NCBI GenBank assembly: GCA_963791885.1
Contig: CAWBUL010000005.1
Coordinates: 496,001 to 560,000 of the forward strand
Reading direction: 5' to 3'
Source of the DNA: CAVSUZ01 sp963791885
GTDB taxonomy: Bacteria > Pseudomonadota > Alphaproteobacteria > Acetobacterales > Acetobacteraceae
DNA: 64,000 bases
This document shows, piece after piece, positions 43,000 to 52,733 of this stretch (positions are counted from its first letter, which is position 1; each line of letters opens with the position of its first letter). The translations under genes and the position numbers were made by a program. Under the pieces are notes generated by a model that saw nothing but the letters and a program-made list of their open reading frames with translations, made no database searches and was not told where the DNA came from.

Positions 43000-44824
43000 C
43001 TAATTCGCTTCGGAAATGTCTCTATCGAGCAGCGCCCGAACCCTCTGGGCAAGGTCCGCGGCGGGAAATGGCTTCGTCAGCAGTTCCACGCCGGGATCCA
43101 GGCGACCATGGTGAACGATGGCGTTGCGGGCATAGGCGGTCGTGAACAGCACCTTAAGACCGGGCCGCAGGCGGCGCGCTCGGTCCGCCAGTTGGCGACC
43201 GTTCATCCCGCCCGGCAGTCCGACATCCGTGAAAAGCAGATCCACCGGCTGTTGCCGCTCCAGAACGGTCAGCGCGGCTGAGGCATTGGCTGCCTCGATC
43301 ACCACGTACCCGAGATCCCGCAGTATCTCCACGGACAGAGCGCGTACTTCCTCCTCATCCTCAACCACCAGGACAGCCTCGCGGGTCTGGCTGTATGGCA
43401 GTTCTGCTGATTCGGCCAGGTCACCCGCCTGGTCGCTGTCCCGGAGCAGCCGGGGAAGATAGATCTTCACCGTCGTCCCACGTCCGGGTTCGCTATAGAT
43501 CTTCACGTGGCCGCCTGACTGCTTGATGAAGCCGTACACCTGGGACAGGCCGAGGCCGGTGCCGCGCCCAATCTCCTTCGTGGTGAAGAAGGGTTCGAAA
43601 ACTTTGTCCAGTACGTCCGGCGGCATTCCCGTGCCGGTATCGCTGACCGCCAGCATGGCGTATTGCCCGGCGCGCACCTCGTCCTCTCCCTTCGCATACG
43701 CCTCGTCCAGAAAAACATTGGCAGTTTCGATCGTCAGCTTGCCACCGCCGGGCAGGGCATCCCGCGCGTTCACGGCCAGGTTCAGCAGCGCGTTCTGAAG
43801 CTGATTTTCGTCAACCAGGACCGGCCAGAGCCGGGCGGCCATGACTGTCTCGATGACGATGGTTTCGCCCAGCGTGCGGCCGAGCAATTCCGAGGTGGCG
43901 GCGATCAGCTTATTCATGTCCAGCGAACGCGGCGCCAGCGGCTGACGGCGCGAGAAGGCAAGTAGTTGCTGCGTTAGCGATGCAGCGCGCCGCGCACCCT
44001 GCATCGCCGCATCCACCAGCCGGGCCAGTTCCGGCGCGAGTGAAGTACCGTCACGCGCCGAGCGCAGTTGCAGGCGCTCCAGGTTTCCCTGGACGACCTG
44101 CAGAAGATTGTTGAAATCATGGGCAACGCCGCCCGTTAGTTGTCCGATCGCCTCCATCTTCTGCGATTGACGCAGCGCTGCCTCCGCCTCTTCGCGACGG
44201 GCGATCTGTTCCTGCAAGCTGCGGTTGCTTTGTTCCAATCGGTCATTCGCAATCACAAGCTCCTCGGCGCGCGTACCGAGTGCCCGATTCGCCCGCCGCA
44301 GCGCCATCTGCGCGAACCCGAGCACCGCAACGAGCAGTGCCGCCATCGCGACGAGCAGGGCGATCGGGCCGTCGCGCTGCAACCGGGAGCTCAGTGGCTC
44401 CGCCCGCGCTTGTACCGATCAGCCGGCCCAGAAGCGTGCGTCCCTGCTCGACCGGCTCGGTGACGGAAAGCACATTCTCCGACGATCTCGGGATCGGCTC
44501 CTGCAGCGCGCGCGGGAGACTAGCGGGCGGTTTATCAGGGTAACTGACGAACAGGGCACCGGATGGCGTATACAAGCCAGCTGCGAGAATAGCGGGGTTG
44601 GCGTGCAACGCAATAAGATATTCCTGCGCGGCCTGACGGTCGTTGAAAGCGAGCGCGGCGGTTTCGGTGGCCGCAAGGATGCGGGCCTGGGCGGCGAGAT
44701 TGTCCAGCCGCCGAGCTTCCTCGGTGTGGTCGATATAGAAAGAAAGACCCGTCCCGAAACCCAGCAGCAGCATTGCGCCAAACAGCGCCAGGAAGGATGC
44801 GATCCGGCCGCCGGATCCGGTCAC
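43000..44824 (-). CDS. Membrane hybrid histidine kinase (CHASE8-like sensor), frameshifted
   Basis: About 607 residues when repaired. The N-terminal membrane helix (FLALFGAMLLLGFGTGLSFYI) and a CHASE8-like sensor segment (ATETAALAFNDRQAAQEYL, and AAGLYTPSGALFVSY) are encoded from GTG 44824, which overlaps the YfiR stop. At about 44415 an extra C (plus strand) shifts the frame: LLGRLIG reads on as TSAGG instead of VQARAEPLSSRLQRDG. The rest has a second helix, H-box GGVAHDFNNLLQVVQ, GRGTGLGLSQVYGF and a C-terminal receiver (VVEDEEEVR, LLFTDVGLPGG, LLTKPF). Paired with YfiR, it may sense a periplasmic signal. Confidence 0.82.
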
Positions 44825-45384
44825 TGCACGGTGTCCGCTGCGATGCTGAGCAGCTTGGAACTGATTGTCAGCCCGCTTCTGGAAGCGTCTGCACGATTGA
44901 TCTGAAAGCGTACTTTGCCGTCCACCAATACGAAGTTGATGATGCCGATCGCGTCCGGCTCGGTCTGCTGATCGGTGATGGTCAGCACTGGCCTGCCGCG
45001 CACGACAGCCAGGACGCGCGCCACGGCTGTGGCAGGTTCGCCATCGATGAACATCATCTGGCAGCCAGAACTCGCGGTAATGGTGCCGAGGCGGCGCACC
45101 ACAAAGGGCCGCTGCTGAATGCTGTCGCCAGCAACGGCCTGGTCGACGAGCCGCTCGGACGGGCTTTCGCCGACAACACACAAAACGAAGACATCCGAAG
45201 CCAGAGCAGAGGGGGGCCATTGCACGAATTGCGGGAGCTTGTCGACATACGCGGCCTTCACTTCGGCCTCGAGCGCGCTTTCTTGAGCGCAAGCCGGGCC
45301 CGGGCAGACCGCGGTGAGAAGCCCGGCGCTCAACCACACCGCCAATCGGCGGCGGCCGCAAATCGGTTCATCGCGTGGCGGCAT
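44821..45384 (-). CDS. YfiR family periplasmic protein
   Basis: A 187-residue exported protein: an N-terminal signal (LAVWLSAGLLTAVCPGPACAQE) and the YfiR/DUF4154 core (EAEVKAAYVDKLPQFVQWP, PVLTITDQ, INFVLVDGKVRFQINRADA, SGLTISSKLLSIA). In Pseudomonas YfiR is a periplasmic repressor of a membrane diguanylate cyclase; here the next gene is a CHASE8-type kinase, so it may regulate that. GTGA overlap couples the two. In many genomes the same pair is next to a TonB-dependent receptor, and remains of one lie at 45870-47481. Confidence 0.87.
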   Translation of the reverse strand: MPPRDEPICGRRRLAVWLSAGLLTAVCPGPACAQESALEAEVKAAYVDKLPQFVQWPPSALASDVFVLCVVGESPSERLVDQAVAGDSIQQRPFVVRRLGTITASSGCQMMFIDGEPATAVARVLAVVRGRPVLTITDQQTEPDAIGIINFVLVDGKVRFQINRADASRSGLTISSKLLSIAADTVQ

Positions 45385-45462
45385 CAGCCGTCGTGATACG
45401 GCTGGGTGGGACGACCATTGCGACCGGGGCTCCGGGTCAAGCGGAGCCGTACCTGACTTATG

Positions 45463-45813
45463 TCAGCCCGCGTTCGTCATCGCCGGAAGGGTGAAGGGGA
45501 TAAGAGTCAGGCTGGATCGGGTGAGCTTGGGGATGCTGTCACGTAGGCATCCGAGCACGTCGTCGAGCGCCAGCAGGGTGCGCCGTCGGAACTCCACGAT
45601 CATGGCTTCCTCGACCGCGGTCAGGACAGTGCTGTGAGGGGCGCGCGGCCCCATCGGAGCGTCATCGGTGGTAGCCCGGGCCCGCCACTTGGCAACCGTG
45701 TTGCGGCTCAGACCATAGTGCTTGGCCAAGGCGCCGCTCGTCTCTTTCGACGCTTGGAGCTCGGCTCGAACTCGCGGCGTCGTTCGGGCTGAGCCGTGAA
45801 GACTGCCTGCCAT
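45463..45813 (-). pseudogene. Truncated IS481-family transposase
   Basis: The first about 102 codons match IS481 transposases: HTH (ALAKHYGLSRNTVAKWRARA) and the following MGPRAPHSTVLTAVEEAMIV and LALDDVLGCLRDSIPKLTRSSL. At the point where family members continue HRCLQRHG the sequence changes to unrelated residues and stops, and the DDE catalytic core is absent. It is therefore a non-functional fragment. Confidence 0.8.
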
Positions 45814-45869
45814 AGCGCCTCCTCTCCCTCTCGGGTCAGGTTAGCGTCACGACTCTCCGGGACCAAACA
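45508..45869 (-). mobile_element. IS481-type insertion remnant inside a TonB receptor
   Basis: The left edge is at 45869, where the minus strand reads TGTTTGGTCCCGGAGAGTC, the likely terminal inverted repeat, joined directly to receptor coding sequence. The remnant runs through the transposase start and ends about 45508 where similarity to the transposase is lost. The right half of the element and the DDE domain are gone. Confidence 0.6.
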
Positions 45870-46216
45870 CCTACGTTCATGCCACGTGCCGAAATAGCCC
45901 AGGAATACGCGTTGATCTGAGCGACCTGCAAATTCGGCGCGAGCCGAAGGATGTCCGGGATGGTGGTCATGCCGGATTGCAGAATCTGCTCCCGGGTGAT
46001 CACGTATATCGAGGCGGGAGCGTCGCTGAGCAACTCCGGCTGCCTCGCTACGGAGGTGACCTGGACTTCGCCCAGCTGCTCGATCGAGAGACTGCGGAGT
46101 TCCTGCATGTTTTGGGCATCCGCCGCCCCCGCCAGTCCAAGGCACAAGGCGCCCATCACGATCAGCCAGCGCGTTGGCGTACGGAGCTCGACCCCGCTTC
46201 CTTCGATGTGACTCAC
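45870..46216 (-). pseudogene. TonB-dependent receptor, N-terminal fragment
   Basis: Signal peptide (LIVMGALCLGLAGAADAQ) followed by a plug domain: SLSIEQLGEVQVTSVARQPE, APASIYVITREQILQSGMTT, ILRLAPNLQVAQINAYSWA. The ISARG motif is the usual plug landmark, after which the frame runs into the IS end. The rest of the receptor is not downstream on this strand; the barrel lies reversed at 46303-47481. It belonged to an outer-membrane receptor of the group often found beside YfiR-kinase pairs. Confidence 0.8.
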
Positions 46217-46302
46217 GATGACACCGCGGATTCCCCATGGTCACTCAGATTGCCTCGGCAATGATGCCGCAGTAGACGGAATGAGCCAGTCACAATTTCC
46301 GC

Positions 46303-47481
46303 TTGGACTGGACGCCTGGGAATGAAAACGTGACAGCGCAGGCGGACATCGCGTCGGAAACCGAGGGGCCGGACGGATTCAACAAGGAAACCGACGCCGC
46401 CGTGACCTGGCAGCATCGGTTCAATGACGGATCCACCTTGCAGGTGTTGGGTTATTTCGACAGTTCAAGCCGCGCAGTGAACAACAGCAGCTCGTTCACC
46501 GTGAATACCTATGATTTCGAGTTCCAACACAACTTCAATCTTGGTTCGTGGAACAGCATTGTTTGGGGGGCAGGCGAACGCAATTTCAACTACGTGTTCG
46601 AGAATACGGCACTGGCGCTGGAACCCCCCAAACAGTCTCTGAATCTCGCGAACGTCTTTGGACAGGACACGATATCGCTCTCCCATGCCTTCAAAGTCAC
46701 CGTCGGCGTGAAACTCGAAGATGAGCCCTATGCCGGGCTGCAGGCGATGCCCAGCATTCGACTTGCCTGGAAGGTAGCGAATGATGCGCTGCTGTGGGCG
46801 GCGGTGTCCCGCGCGGTCCGCTCCCCGACACCGGTGGACGCCAATTTGCAGGAATATGCGGGGACGCTCGACGTTCTCAACGGCTCCACGGCTTTCCGGC
46901 CGGAGACATTGACCGCCTACGAGGTCGGCACGCGCATCACACTGTCATCGCGTGCGTCCTTCTCCGTGACTGGCTTCTATGACGTGTATGACAAGCTTCG
47001 AAGCATCGACCCCGCGGCTCCGGATTCAGGATCCGTATACGTCTTCGGCAATCTGATGTCCGGCACGATCTTCGGGGTCGAGGCTTGGGGCAATTATCAG
47101 CTATTCCCGTGGTGGCGCCTGACCGCAGGGATCACGGCGTTGCATGAGGACTTCCAGTTCCTGCCAGGCAGCGTGACCGTCGCCGGGCTGGCTTTCGTAG
47201 CCAACGATCCCGGCCACCAGGCTTCGGTGCAATCAACCATGAATTTCGGTCATGGTGTGACGCTCTGGAGCGACCTGCGCGAGGTCGGATCCCTGCCACA
47301 TCCATCGGTGCCCGGATATGTGGAACTGGACGCTAGGATTGCCTGGGATGTCACGGAAAAGCTCCAACTGTCCCTTGCCGGTTACAACCTGTTCCATCCC
47401 GAGCATCTGGAGTTTGTCGAACCCGGCGTCAGCACGGAGATTCCGCGCAGCGTTTTCGCGCAAGCACGGGTGCGATTTTGA
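46303..47481 (+). pseudogene. TonB-dependent receptor, C-terminal barrel fragment
   Basis: The 392-codon open frame begins mid-domain (DWTPGNENVTAQADI) and continues through beta-barrel strands (AAVTWQHRFNDGSTLQVLGY; PSIRLAWKVANDALLWAAVS, RAVRSPTP) to a terminal phenylalanine strand (SVFAQARVRF). There is no signal peptide or plug, and TTG 46303 is not a credible start. It is the missing C-terminal part of the receptor whose N-terminus lies on the other strand at 45870-46216; about 150 residues between them are missing. The barrel frame itself has no internal stop, so the breakage may be recent. Confidence 0.8.
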
Positions 47482-47485
47482 CGTG

Positions 47486-48415
47486 CTACGTCTTTCTCTG
47501 GCAGGCCAAGAGCAGGAATTGATGCACGACGGTGGCCGCAAGGAACGCGGTCATGCCGCCGACATCATGCGGCGGACTGACCGTGTTCACCTCGAAGCCG
47601 ATAAAATTCAGTCCGGCAAGCCCCCTGATCAGTGCCAGTCCCTCCCGCGCCGACGCGTCTCCCCAAGTCGGCGTGCAGACACCAGGGGCGCAGGACGGAT
47701 CGAAAAAATCGATATCAAAGCACAGGAACACCGGCCGCCCGCCGAGCCGGTCATGCAATTCCGTCAGCACCGAGGCAAAGCCCCGACTGAAAAGATCATC
47801 GCCTGTGATCAGTCGAAAGCCCTTCTGGCGTGTGAAATTGAATACGCCCTGCATGTATACCGAGCCCCGCGGCCCGACATGATAAGAGGATGACGGATCA
47901 AGCACGGCTTCCTCGGCAGCACGGGTGAAGGTGGTCGCGGTGTTATAGCGGTCACGCTCGCCCGTGCCGTCACTTGGGTACGTATCGGTATGCGCGTCGA
48001 TGTGCAGCATCGCCAGGTCCGGATACGCACGGTGCAGCGCGCGCAAATGCGGCAGGCTGATCGCGCCGTCGCCGCCCAGCGCAATCGGCGCGGCGCCGGC
48101 TTGAACGATGTGGGAAATCGCCGCCTCGATGGCTGCGTGCGAGTCGACCACGGCGCCAGGCGTGACCGCGGCATCGCCGCAATCCATTAAACCCAGGCGC
48201 GCGATCGGGTCGAAATCGGCGTCCGGCGGCTCGAAGCGGCGCACCAGCGCGGATTGTTCGCGAATGGCCGTCGGCCCGAGCCGCGCGCCGATACGCACCG
48301 GATGCGTCCCGCAATCGAACGGTACGCCGATGATTGCCGCGCGGCTATTGGTCAGATCCCGGCAAAACGGCACGCCCATGAAGGACGGCGGCGATGCGAA
48401 CGGGTAATCGGTCAT
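47486..48415 (-). CDS. Arginase/agmatinase-fold protein with altered metal site
   Basis: Ureohydrolase-fold protein of 309 residues. The second and third metal motifs are normal (HIDAHTDTYP; CFDIDFFDPSCAPG), but the first reads LGGDGAISLPHL, with glycine in place of the histidine of GGDHS, which in arginases is a manganese ligand. It may use a different metal arrangement or hydrolyse a non-arginine guanidino compound. Its ATG overlaps the downstream-strand MFS gene's stop, suggesting the transporter supplies its substrate. Confidence 0.85.
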   Translation of the reverse strand: MTDYPFASPPSFMGVPFCRDLTNSRAAIIGVPFDCGTHPVRIGARLGPTAIREQSALVRRFEPPDADFDPIARLGLMDCGDAAVTPGAVVDSHAAIEAAISHIVQAGAAPIALGGDGAISLPHLRALHRAYPDLAMLHIDAHTDTYPSDGTGERDRYNTATTFTRAAEEAVLDPSSSYHVGPRGSVYMQGVFNFTRQKGFRLITGDDLFSRGFASVLTELHDRLGGRPVFLCFDIDFFDPSCAPGVCTPTWGDASAREGLALIRGLAGLNFIGFEVNTVSPPHDVGGMTAFLAATVVHQFLLLACQRKT

Positions 48416-49665
48416 GCGAAAGCCGGTCGTTGCGCGCCGCTTTGCCGTGTAATCAACCAGCCGATCACGGCCAGATTCGCGAGGTTGAAAACCACCCCCG
48501 CTTCAAACGCCGGCGCGTAGAACCCGAAATGATCATACAGCATGCCTGCCCACCAACTGCCGAACGCCATCCCGCCCATACCGGTAAACAGGAAAAGCGG
48601 CACGCGCCAGGATGCTTCCGATGAAGGAAACAGGTCGCGTATGGCGATCACGTAGGCCGGGATGATGCCGGAAAATCCCAGCCCGAATGCCGCCGCGATG
48701 ATGAACAGCCCGGTTTCGTTCTGCGTCAGCGTAAACCCGATGATCGCCAGCGCCTGGCAGGCTGAACCCGCAAACACCGTGCGCAATCCGCCATAGCGGT
48801 CTGCGAACGCGCCCCAGAACTGTCGGCTCACGAAAGCACAGCCGAGCAGCACGGACAGCATCGCGGCGCCGTCGGCGGGGGAGATGCCGATATCGCTGCA
48901 GAACGCAACCAAATGAGCGTTGGGCAGCGCCATCGGCACGCAGCACAGGAAGCCGGCGAGACACAGCGCCGCCTGCACCGTATTCGGCCGCAGCCCCATC
49001 ACGCGCGATGCGCGGGCCGCCATGGCGCCGGCGGCACTGCGTGTCGGCTGTGGCGGTGGGCGCAGGAACACAATGGCCAAGGGGACAATCGTCGCCAGCA
49101 CCACCCCGGCATAATCCAGCATGACGGTGCGCCAGCCGAAGCGCGCCATGCCATGTTCGAACAAATAGGGCCACAGCACGCCCGCGACGTACTGACCTGA
49201 TGAGATCAGCGCAATCGCGGTGCCGCGCTTCCTGTCGAACCAGCGGCTGACATAGGTGACCAGCGGTGGATACAGCGCGCCATTGCCCAGCAGCCCGATC
49301 AGCAGCGCATGTCCGATAAAGATCGCGGCGAGCGATCCGGTGGCGGAGATGGCAAGACCCGCGGCCATCATGCAGGCGCCGATCAATGCGGTTGCGCGCA
49401 TGCCGATGCGGTCCGCCACCCGGCCCATCAGTATACCGCCCAACCCGGTACCAACCCACACCAGCGCGCCCGCGAGCGCCAGCGTGGAGCGTTCGGTGCC
49501 GAGATCCTCCTGGATGGTCTTCAATCCGACGACAACCAGAAGCGGCCCGCCATAGGAGACGGAGAGGATCGCCAGAGTCACGCATGCGGCAACCCAGGAG
49601 GCGCGGCTTTCGACGCTGCCGGCGCGCGGAGCGAGCCAGGCTTGGGGGCCGGAATCGTCCGGCAT
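48412..49665 (-). CDS. MFS transporter
   Basis: A 417-residue major-facilitator permease with about 12 helices; MGRVADRIGMRA is the conserved loop between helices two and three, and SRWFDRKRGTAIALI the loop between helices four and five, typical of oxalate/formate or monocarboxylate-type members. Its stop overlaps the arginase-like start (ATGA), so uptake and hydrolysis of one substrate is a reasonable inference. A 37-base gap separates it from ftsY, upstream on the same strand. Confidence 0.88.
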   Translation of the reverse strand: MPDDSGPQAWLAPRAGSVESRASWVAACVTLAILSVSYGGPLLVVVGLKTIQEDLGTERSTLALAGALVWVGTGLGGILMGRVADRIGMRATALIGACMMAAGLAISATGSLAAIFIGHALLIGLLGNGALYPPLVTYVSRWFDRKRGTAIALISSGQYVAGVLWPYLFEHGMARFGWRTVMLDYAGVVLATIVPLAIVFLRPPPQPTRSAAGAMAARASRVMGLRPNTVQAALCLAGFLCCVPMALPNAHLVAFCSDIGISPADGAAMLSVLLGCAFVSRQFWGAFADRYGGLRTVFAGSACQALAIIGFTLTQNETGLFIIAAAFGLGFSGIIPAYVIAIRDLFPSSEASWRVPLFLFTGMGGMAFGSWWAGMLYDHFGFYAPAFEAGVVFNLANLAVIGWLITRQSGAQRPAFA

Positions 49666-49702
49666 CGTTTCCTCCTCTCCGGCGACCAGCCGGAGGGTTT
49701 GT

Positions 49703-50623
49703 TTATATGCCTACCAGACTGCCGGCAAACTCGTTGGCGTCGAACGGGCGCAGGTCGCCAGCCTTCTCCCCCACGCCCACAGCATGCACCGGCAGGCCGA
49801 AACTCTCAGCCAGCGCGATGACGATGCCGCCGCGCGCGCTGCCATCCAGCTTGGTAACGATCAGCCCCGTCACCGCGACCATCTCCCGGAACACTTTCAC
49901 CTGCTGGATCGCGTTCTGTCCGGTCGTTGCGTCCAATACCAGCAACACCGAATGGGGTGCCGTCGGATCCTGCTTGCGCATCACCCGGATGATCTTCGTC
50001 AGCTCATCCATCAGCGCGGACTTGTTGTGCAGCCGCCCTGCCGTATCGATCAGCAGCACATCCGTTCCAGCCGCCGTTGCGCGCGTCAACGCGTCGAACG
50101 CGAGTCCCGCCGCATCGGCGCCTGGCGAACCGGCGATCACCGGAGTGCTGGTGCGCTGCCCCCAGATTTGCAGCTGTTCCACGGCCGCTGCGCGGAAAGT
50201 ATCGCCCGCAACCATCATCGCCTGCCGTCCCTGCGCGTGGTATTGCTGCGCCAGCTTGCCGATCGTCGTCGTCTTGCCTGTACCGTTCACACCGACCACC
50301 AGGACCACATGCGGCTTGTGCGCCGGATCGAGTTCCAGCGGCCGCGCCACCGGTCGCAGAATGGCCGCAATCTCTTCCGCAAGCGCCTCCTTAATCTCCT
50401 CGTCCGTGACCTCCTTGCCGAACCGTGTGCGGCGGAACGCGGCGATCACCCGCGCCGCAGCTTCCGTACCAAGGTCGGCAGAAATCAGCAGATCCTCGAG
50501 TTCCTCCAGCGCCTCGCCGTCCAGACGCCGCTTGCGGAATACCTGCGTGATGCCGCCGCCCAACTTCTCGGTACTGCGCGACAGGCCTTCCTTCAGGCGC
50601 GAAAAGAAGCTGCCCCGGGCCAT
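49703..50623 (-). CDS. ftsY: Signal recognition particle receptor FtsY
   Basis: FtsY is the membrane receptor for the signal recognition particle and carries nascent membrane proteins to the translocon. The 306-residue protein has N domain (FSRLKEGLSRSTEKLGGGI) and GTPase motifs GVNGTGKTTTIGKLA, DTAGRLHN, TKLDGSARGG. It lacks the long acidic A domain of the E. coli protein, as usual in alphaproteobacteria. It follows mtaB by 13 bases in the dapF-mtaB-ftsY series. Confidence 0.95.
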   Translation of the reverse strand: MARGSFFSRLKEGLSRSTEKLGGGITQVFRKRRLDGEALEELEDLLISADLGTEAAARVIAAFRRTRFGKEVTDEEIKEALAEEIAAILRPVARPLELDPAHKPHVVLVVGVNGTGKTTTIGKLAQQYHAQGRQAMMVAGDTFRAAAVEQLQIWGQRTSTPVIAGSPGADAAGLAFDALTRATAAGTDVLLIDTAGRLHNKSALMDELTKIIRVMRKQDPTAPHSVLLVLDATTGQNAIQQVKVFREMVAVTGLIVTKLDGSARGGIVIALAESFGLPVHAVGVGEKAGDLRPFDANEFAGSLVGI

Positions 50624-50636
50624 CAGACACCCGCCA

Positions 50637-51860
50637 TTACAGCGGGTCCGCGATCAGCGTTTCGCCAGCACCGCGCACGCGGGCACGGACGATGGTTCCA
50701 GGAGGAACCGGCGATGAAAGCCGCGTGGTGGCGAAGTGCTCGGAGTGACCCGATCGTTCTGTTTCCGCCAAAACCGTAACCGCCTGTCCGATGAAGCCGC
50801 GCAGAAACCACGCCGTATTCGCGCGGCCCACCTCGCGAAGCCTAGCCGCGCGTTCCCGCCGCACCGCCGGCGGCACCGGCGGCATGCGGGCGGCCGGCGT
50901 GCCGGGGCGCTCGCTGTACGGGAACACATGCACGAACGGGATCGCCATCTCATCCACGAAATCCCGCGTTTCGTCGAACAGGGCATCCGTCTCGGTGGGA
51001 AATCCGGCAATCAGGTCGGCGCCGATACCGATCCCGGGCCGCAGCGCGCGCGCCCGTTCGATCAGCGACCGTGCCTGCGCCGCGGAATGCCGCCGCTTCA
51101 TCCGCTTCAGGATCAGGTCGCTCCCCGCCTGCAGCGACAGATGCAGATGCGGCATCAGCCGCGCCTCTTCGGCGATCAGCCGCCACAAATCCTCGTCCAT
51201 TTCCGCCGGATCAAGCGATGACAGCCGCAGACGCGGCAAGTCCGGCACCAAGCGCAGCAACCGCCGCACCGTCGCTCCCAGCCGCGGCCGGCCTGGCAGA
51301 TCAGCGCCATAGCTGGTGATGTCCACACCGGTCAGCACGATCTCCCGATACCCGGCCTGCAGCAGCGTCCTGGTCTGCTCCACGACAGCACCCAGCGGCA
51401 CGCTGCGGCTGGGACCGCGCCCGAACGGGATGACGCAGAACGTGCAGCGATGATCGCAGCCCTGCTGCACCTGCACGAAGGCACGTGCCCGCCCGGCAAA
51501 CTCCGTCACCAGATGCGCGGCCGTGTCGCGTGCCGTCATAATGTCGGATACGGCCGACCCGGCCCCCGCCGTCCAGTGCTTCGCTTGCAGCTTCTCCGCA
51601 TTGCCCAGCACACGCGTTACGCCGGGCAAACGCCATCGCTCCGGATCGATCTGCGCTGCGCAGCCGGTGACCACGATGGCACGATCCGGGTGTTCGCGAT
51701 GGGCGCGGCGGATCGCCTGCCTGGCCTGGCGCTCAGCCTCCGCCGTTACGGCGCAGGTGTTCACTACCACTGTATCGGACAGCCGAGCGGTATGGCTGCG
51801 GATGATTTCCGACTCATACGCGTTCAACCGGCAGCCGAAGGTCAGCACCTCCACCGTCAT
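50637..51860 (-). CDS. mtaB: tRNA t6A37 methylthiotransferase (MtaB)
   Basis: Radical SAM enzyme of 407 residues that adds a methylthio group to t6A at position 37 of ANN-decoding tRNAs. The N-terminal cluster cysteines are in FGCRLNAYE, VNTCAVT and VTGCAAQ; the radical SAM motif is GCDHRCTFC with RGPSRSVPLG following. A TRAM-like C-terminal region ends in RARVRGAGETL. It overlaps dapF by four bases and precedes ftsY, a conserved alphaproteobacterial arrangement. Confidence 0.94.
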   Translation of the reverse strand: MTVEVLTFGCRLNAYESEIIRSHTARLSDTVVVNTCAVTAEAERQARQAIRRAHREHPDRAIVVTGCAAQIDPERWRLPGVTRVLGNAEKLQAKHWTAGAGSAVSDIMTARDTAAHLVTEFAGRARAFVQVQQGCDHRCTFCVIPFGRGPSRSVPLGAVVEQTRTLLQAGYREIVLTGVDITSYGADLPGRPRLGATVRRLLRLVPDLPRLRLSSLDPAEMDEDLWRLIAEEARLMPHLHLSLQAGSDLILKRMKRRHSAAQARSLIERARALRPGIGIGADLIAGFPTETDALFDETRDFVDEMAIPFVHVFPYSERPGTPAARMPPVPPAVRRERAARLREVGRANTAWFLRGFIGQAVTVLAETERSGHSEHFATTRLSSPVPPGTIVRARVRGAGETLIADPL

Positions 51861-52678
51861 GGCAGATCGATCTCGCCGGTGAAGGCAGTTGCGACGGGGC
51901 CGGTCATCAGCACATGGCCATCATCGGCCCAGGCGATATCCAGATCGCCGCCATCCATCACCAATGTGGCGTGCCGGCTGGTCAACCCCCGCCGGTGACC
52001 ATTCACCAGGGCAGCGCACGCACCCGAGCCACAGGCGAGTGTCAGGCCGGCGCCGCGCTCCCACACGCGCAGACGGATCCGGTCGGAACCCAGCACCTGC
52101 GCGAAGCCGATATTGGCGCGTTCCGGAAACACCGGATCATGCTCCAAACGGGGTCCCAGCTCCGCAATTGGCACACTCGCCAGATCCGGGACGAAGAACG
52201 TGGCGTGCGGATTCCCCATGCTGAGGCACGCGGCATCCCGTACCGCCCCAGCAGACAACGGCACGTGAAGCGTGTCGGTCTCCCGTGCCAGCGGGACCTC
52301 GGCCCAACCCAGGCGCGGCGGTCCCATATCGACCGTCGCTCGGTCGGGCGCCAGCACATCGGCCGGCAGGTTGCCGGCAATCGTGCGGATGACGAACCGC
52401 CGCCGTCCGGTCTGTTCGGCCAATAAGGCGGCGACACAGCGGGTGGCGTTGCCGCACGCCCCCGCTTCCGAACCGTCCGGATTGCGGATGCGCATTGCGA
52501 TATCGGCCCCGTCATCCACGACCGGATGCAGTGTGATGATCTGATCGCAGCCGATCCCCATCCGCCGATCGGCCAGCACCGCCGCCTGCGCCGCCGAAAG
52601 ATCAAGCGGCCGGGCACGCTCGTCGATCACGACGAAGTCGTTGCCGCAGCCGTGCATCTTGGTGAAAGCAATTCGCAT
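51857..52678 (-). CDS. dapF: Diaminopimelate epimerase
   Basis: Converts LL-diaminopimelate to the meso form for lysine and peptidoglycan synthesis. The 273-residue protein has the two catalytic cysteines in EAGACGNATRC and ACGSGACA, plus the N-terminal TKMHGCGNDFVVIDE. ATG 52678 has AATTGCTTTC upstream; the ribosome site is weak. It leads the minus-strand group with mtaB and ftsY. Confidence 0.95.
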   Translation of the reverse strand: MRIAFTKMHGCGNDFVVIDERARPLDLSAAQAAVLADRRMGIGCDQIITLHPVVDDGADIAMRIRNPDGSEAGACGNATRCVAALLAEQTGRRRFVIRTIAGNLPADVLAPDRATVDMGPPRLGWAEVPLARETDTLHVPLSAGAVRDAACLSMGNPHATFFVPDLASVPIAELGPRLEHDPVFPERANIGFAQVLGSDRIRLRVWERGAGLTLACGSGACAALVNGHRRGLTSRHATLVMDGGDLDIAWADDGHVLMTGPVATAFTGEIDLP

Positions 52679-52733
52679 GGAGGTGAGCGCTTATATTGAC
52701 CGCTCCCACCGCGTGCAAAACCCCGAACCCTTT

